Assembly (NCBI RefSeq): GCF_020886315.1
Contig: NZ_AP025226.1
Coordinates: 2,444,001-2,508,000, forward strand
DNA: 64,000 bases
Origin: Saccharolobus caldissimus
GTDB lineage: Archaea; Thermoproteota; Thermoprotei_A; Sulfolobales; Sulfolobaceae
Direction: 5' to 3'
Part shown: piece after piece, positions 63,793-64,000 of the stretch
Layout: each line of letters starts with the position of its first letter
How positions within the stretch are numbered: the stretch's first letter is position 1
Made by a program: the position numbers and the translations under genes
Notes under the pieces: generated by a model
Told to the model about the DNA's origin: nothing
The model's database searches: none
What the model saw: the letters and a program-made list of their open reading frames with translations, nothing else

Positions 63793-64000
63793 ATGGAAAA
63801 ATTATCAATTTTACTAGAAAAATATAATGAAGTGTATAATGAAGGATATTTCCCAGCAATAAAATGCAAAAATTGCGGTTATACCACACAAGTCCTTAGA
63901 AATAGATGTATTAGATGTAACTCAGATGACTTAGAAATTATAAAAATATCTCATGGAAAAATTTATTCGTATACAATTATAAATAGAGGATTGGATGAAG
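63793..64000 (+). CDS. DUF35 zinc-ribbon/OB-fold protein (partial, runs off the window)
   Basis: 69 codons visible. A rubredoxin-like zinc ribbon C-x2-C-x10-C-x2-C (KCKNCGYTTQVLRNRCIRCN, about residues 25-43) is followed by the start of the OB fold (GKIYSYTIINRG). These proteins form a complex with thiolase-like enzymes and channel acyl-CoA. It starts 2 bp after the stop of the thiolase homologue, so the two are coupled. Confidence 0.87.
   Translation, partial: MEKLSILLEKYNEVYNEGYFPAIKCKNCGYTTQVLRNRCIRCNSDDLEIIKISHGKIYSYTIINRGLDE

Overview
The window looks like a chromosomal segment of a crenarchaeon of the Sulfolobales (Sulfolobus/Saccharolobus type). Evidence: low GC content, leaderless genes with a TATA-like box about 25 bp before the start codon, Shine-Dalgarno motifs (GAGGTGA, AGGAGG) mainly before internal operon genes, many VapBC-type and HEPN/MNT pairs, archaeal ATPase genes with C-terminal winged helices, HTH_10 regulators, and a dense load of IS200/IS605, IS607, IS5, IS6 and ISH3-like elements with short non-autonomous derivatives. 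No tRNA, rRNA or CRISPR array was seen.

Layout. 1-5 kb: the 3' end of a SPASM-type radical SAM gene, a zinc-finger protein, a ketol-acid-reductoisomerase-like protein with altered catalytic residues, archaeal ATPase A, and a metallo-beta-lactamase fold protein lacking its metal histidines. 5-12 kb: a toxin between two related antitoxins, IS debris, ATPase B split by a 292-bp IS607-derived insertion, and a full IS200/IS605 element (tnpA+tnpB). 12-20 kb: a catabolic island with a zinc alcohol dehydrogenase divergent from a rhamnonate-dehydratase-like enolase-superfamily enzyme, MFS transporters, a cyclase-family hydrolase and an HTH_10 regulator. 20-34 kb: accessory DNA with VapBC pairs, HEPN/MNT, broken genes, a large exported protein, ATPases D and C, and nested insertion sequences. 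34-39.5 kb: a homogentisate-type aromatic module (hmgA, HTH_10 regulator, MBL hydrolase, luciferase-like monooxygenase) beside a wrecked fumarylacetoacetate-hydrolase-family gene. 39.5-50 kb: a sugar module with an enolase-superfamily sugar-acid dehydratase, a GH116 glycosidase and a five-gene Opp/Dpp-type ABC importer. 50-64 kb: an organic-acid/acyl-CoA module with a FAD-linked oxidase, three related MFS carriers, enoyl-CoA hydratase, 3-hydroxyacyl-CoA dehydrogenase, an HTH_10 regulator, a short acyl-CoA dehydrogenase, a CaiB-type CoA transferase, a Cys-less thiolase homologue and its DUF35 partner.

The most unusual signal concerns the four archaeal ATPase/winged-helix genes (2866-4005, 8883-10242, 26633-27706, 33082-34215). 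Each has a private paired repeat placed exactly between its TATA-like box and its start codon. The repeat sequence differs from gene to gene, but the geometry follows protein subfamily: 17-bp spacing with a GGTACC-centred palindrome for A and C, and 19-bp spacing for B and D. This suggests self-recognising switch genes with mutually exclusive operators. Other points of interest are the mini-elements that keep the ends of RNA-guided (TnpB) transposons, one of which sits seamlessly in ATPase B; short near-identical tracts between paralogues (98 bp in antitoxins, 104 bp in transporters); and several enzyme homologues missing catalytic residues.
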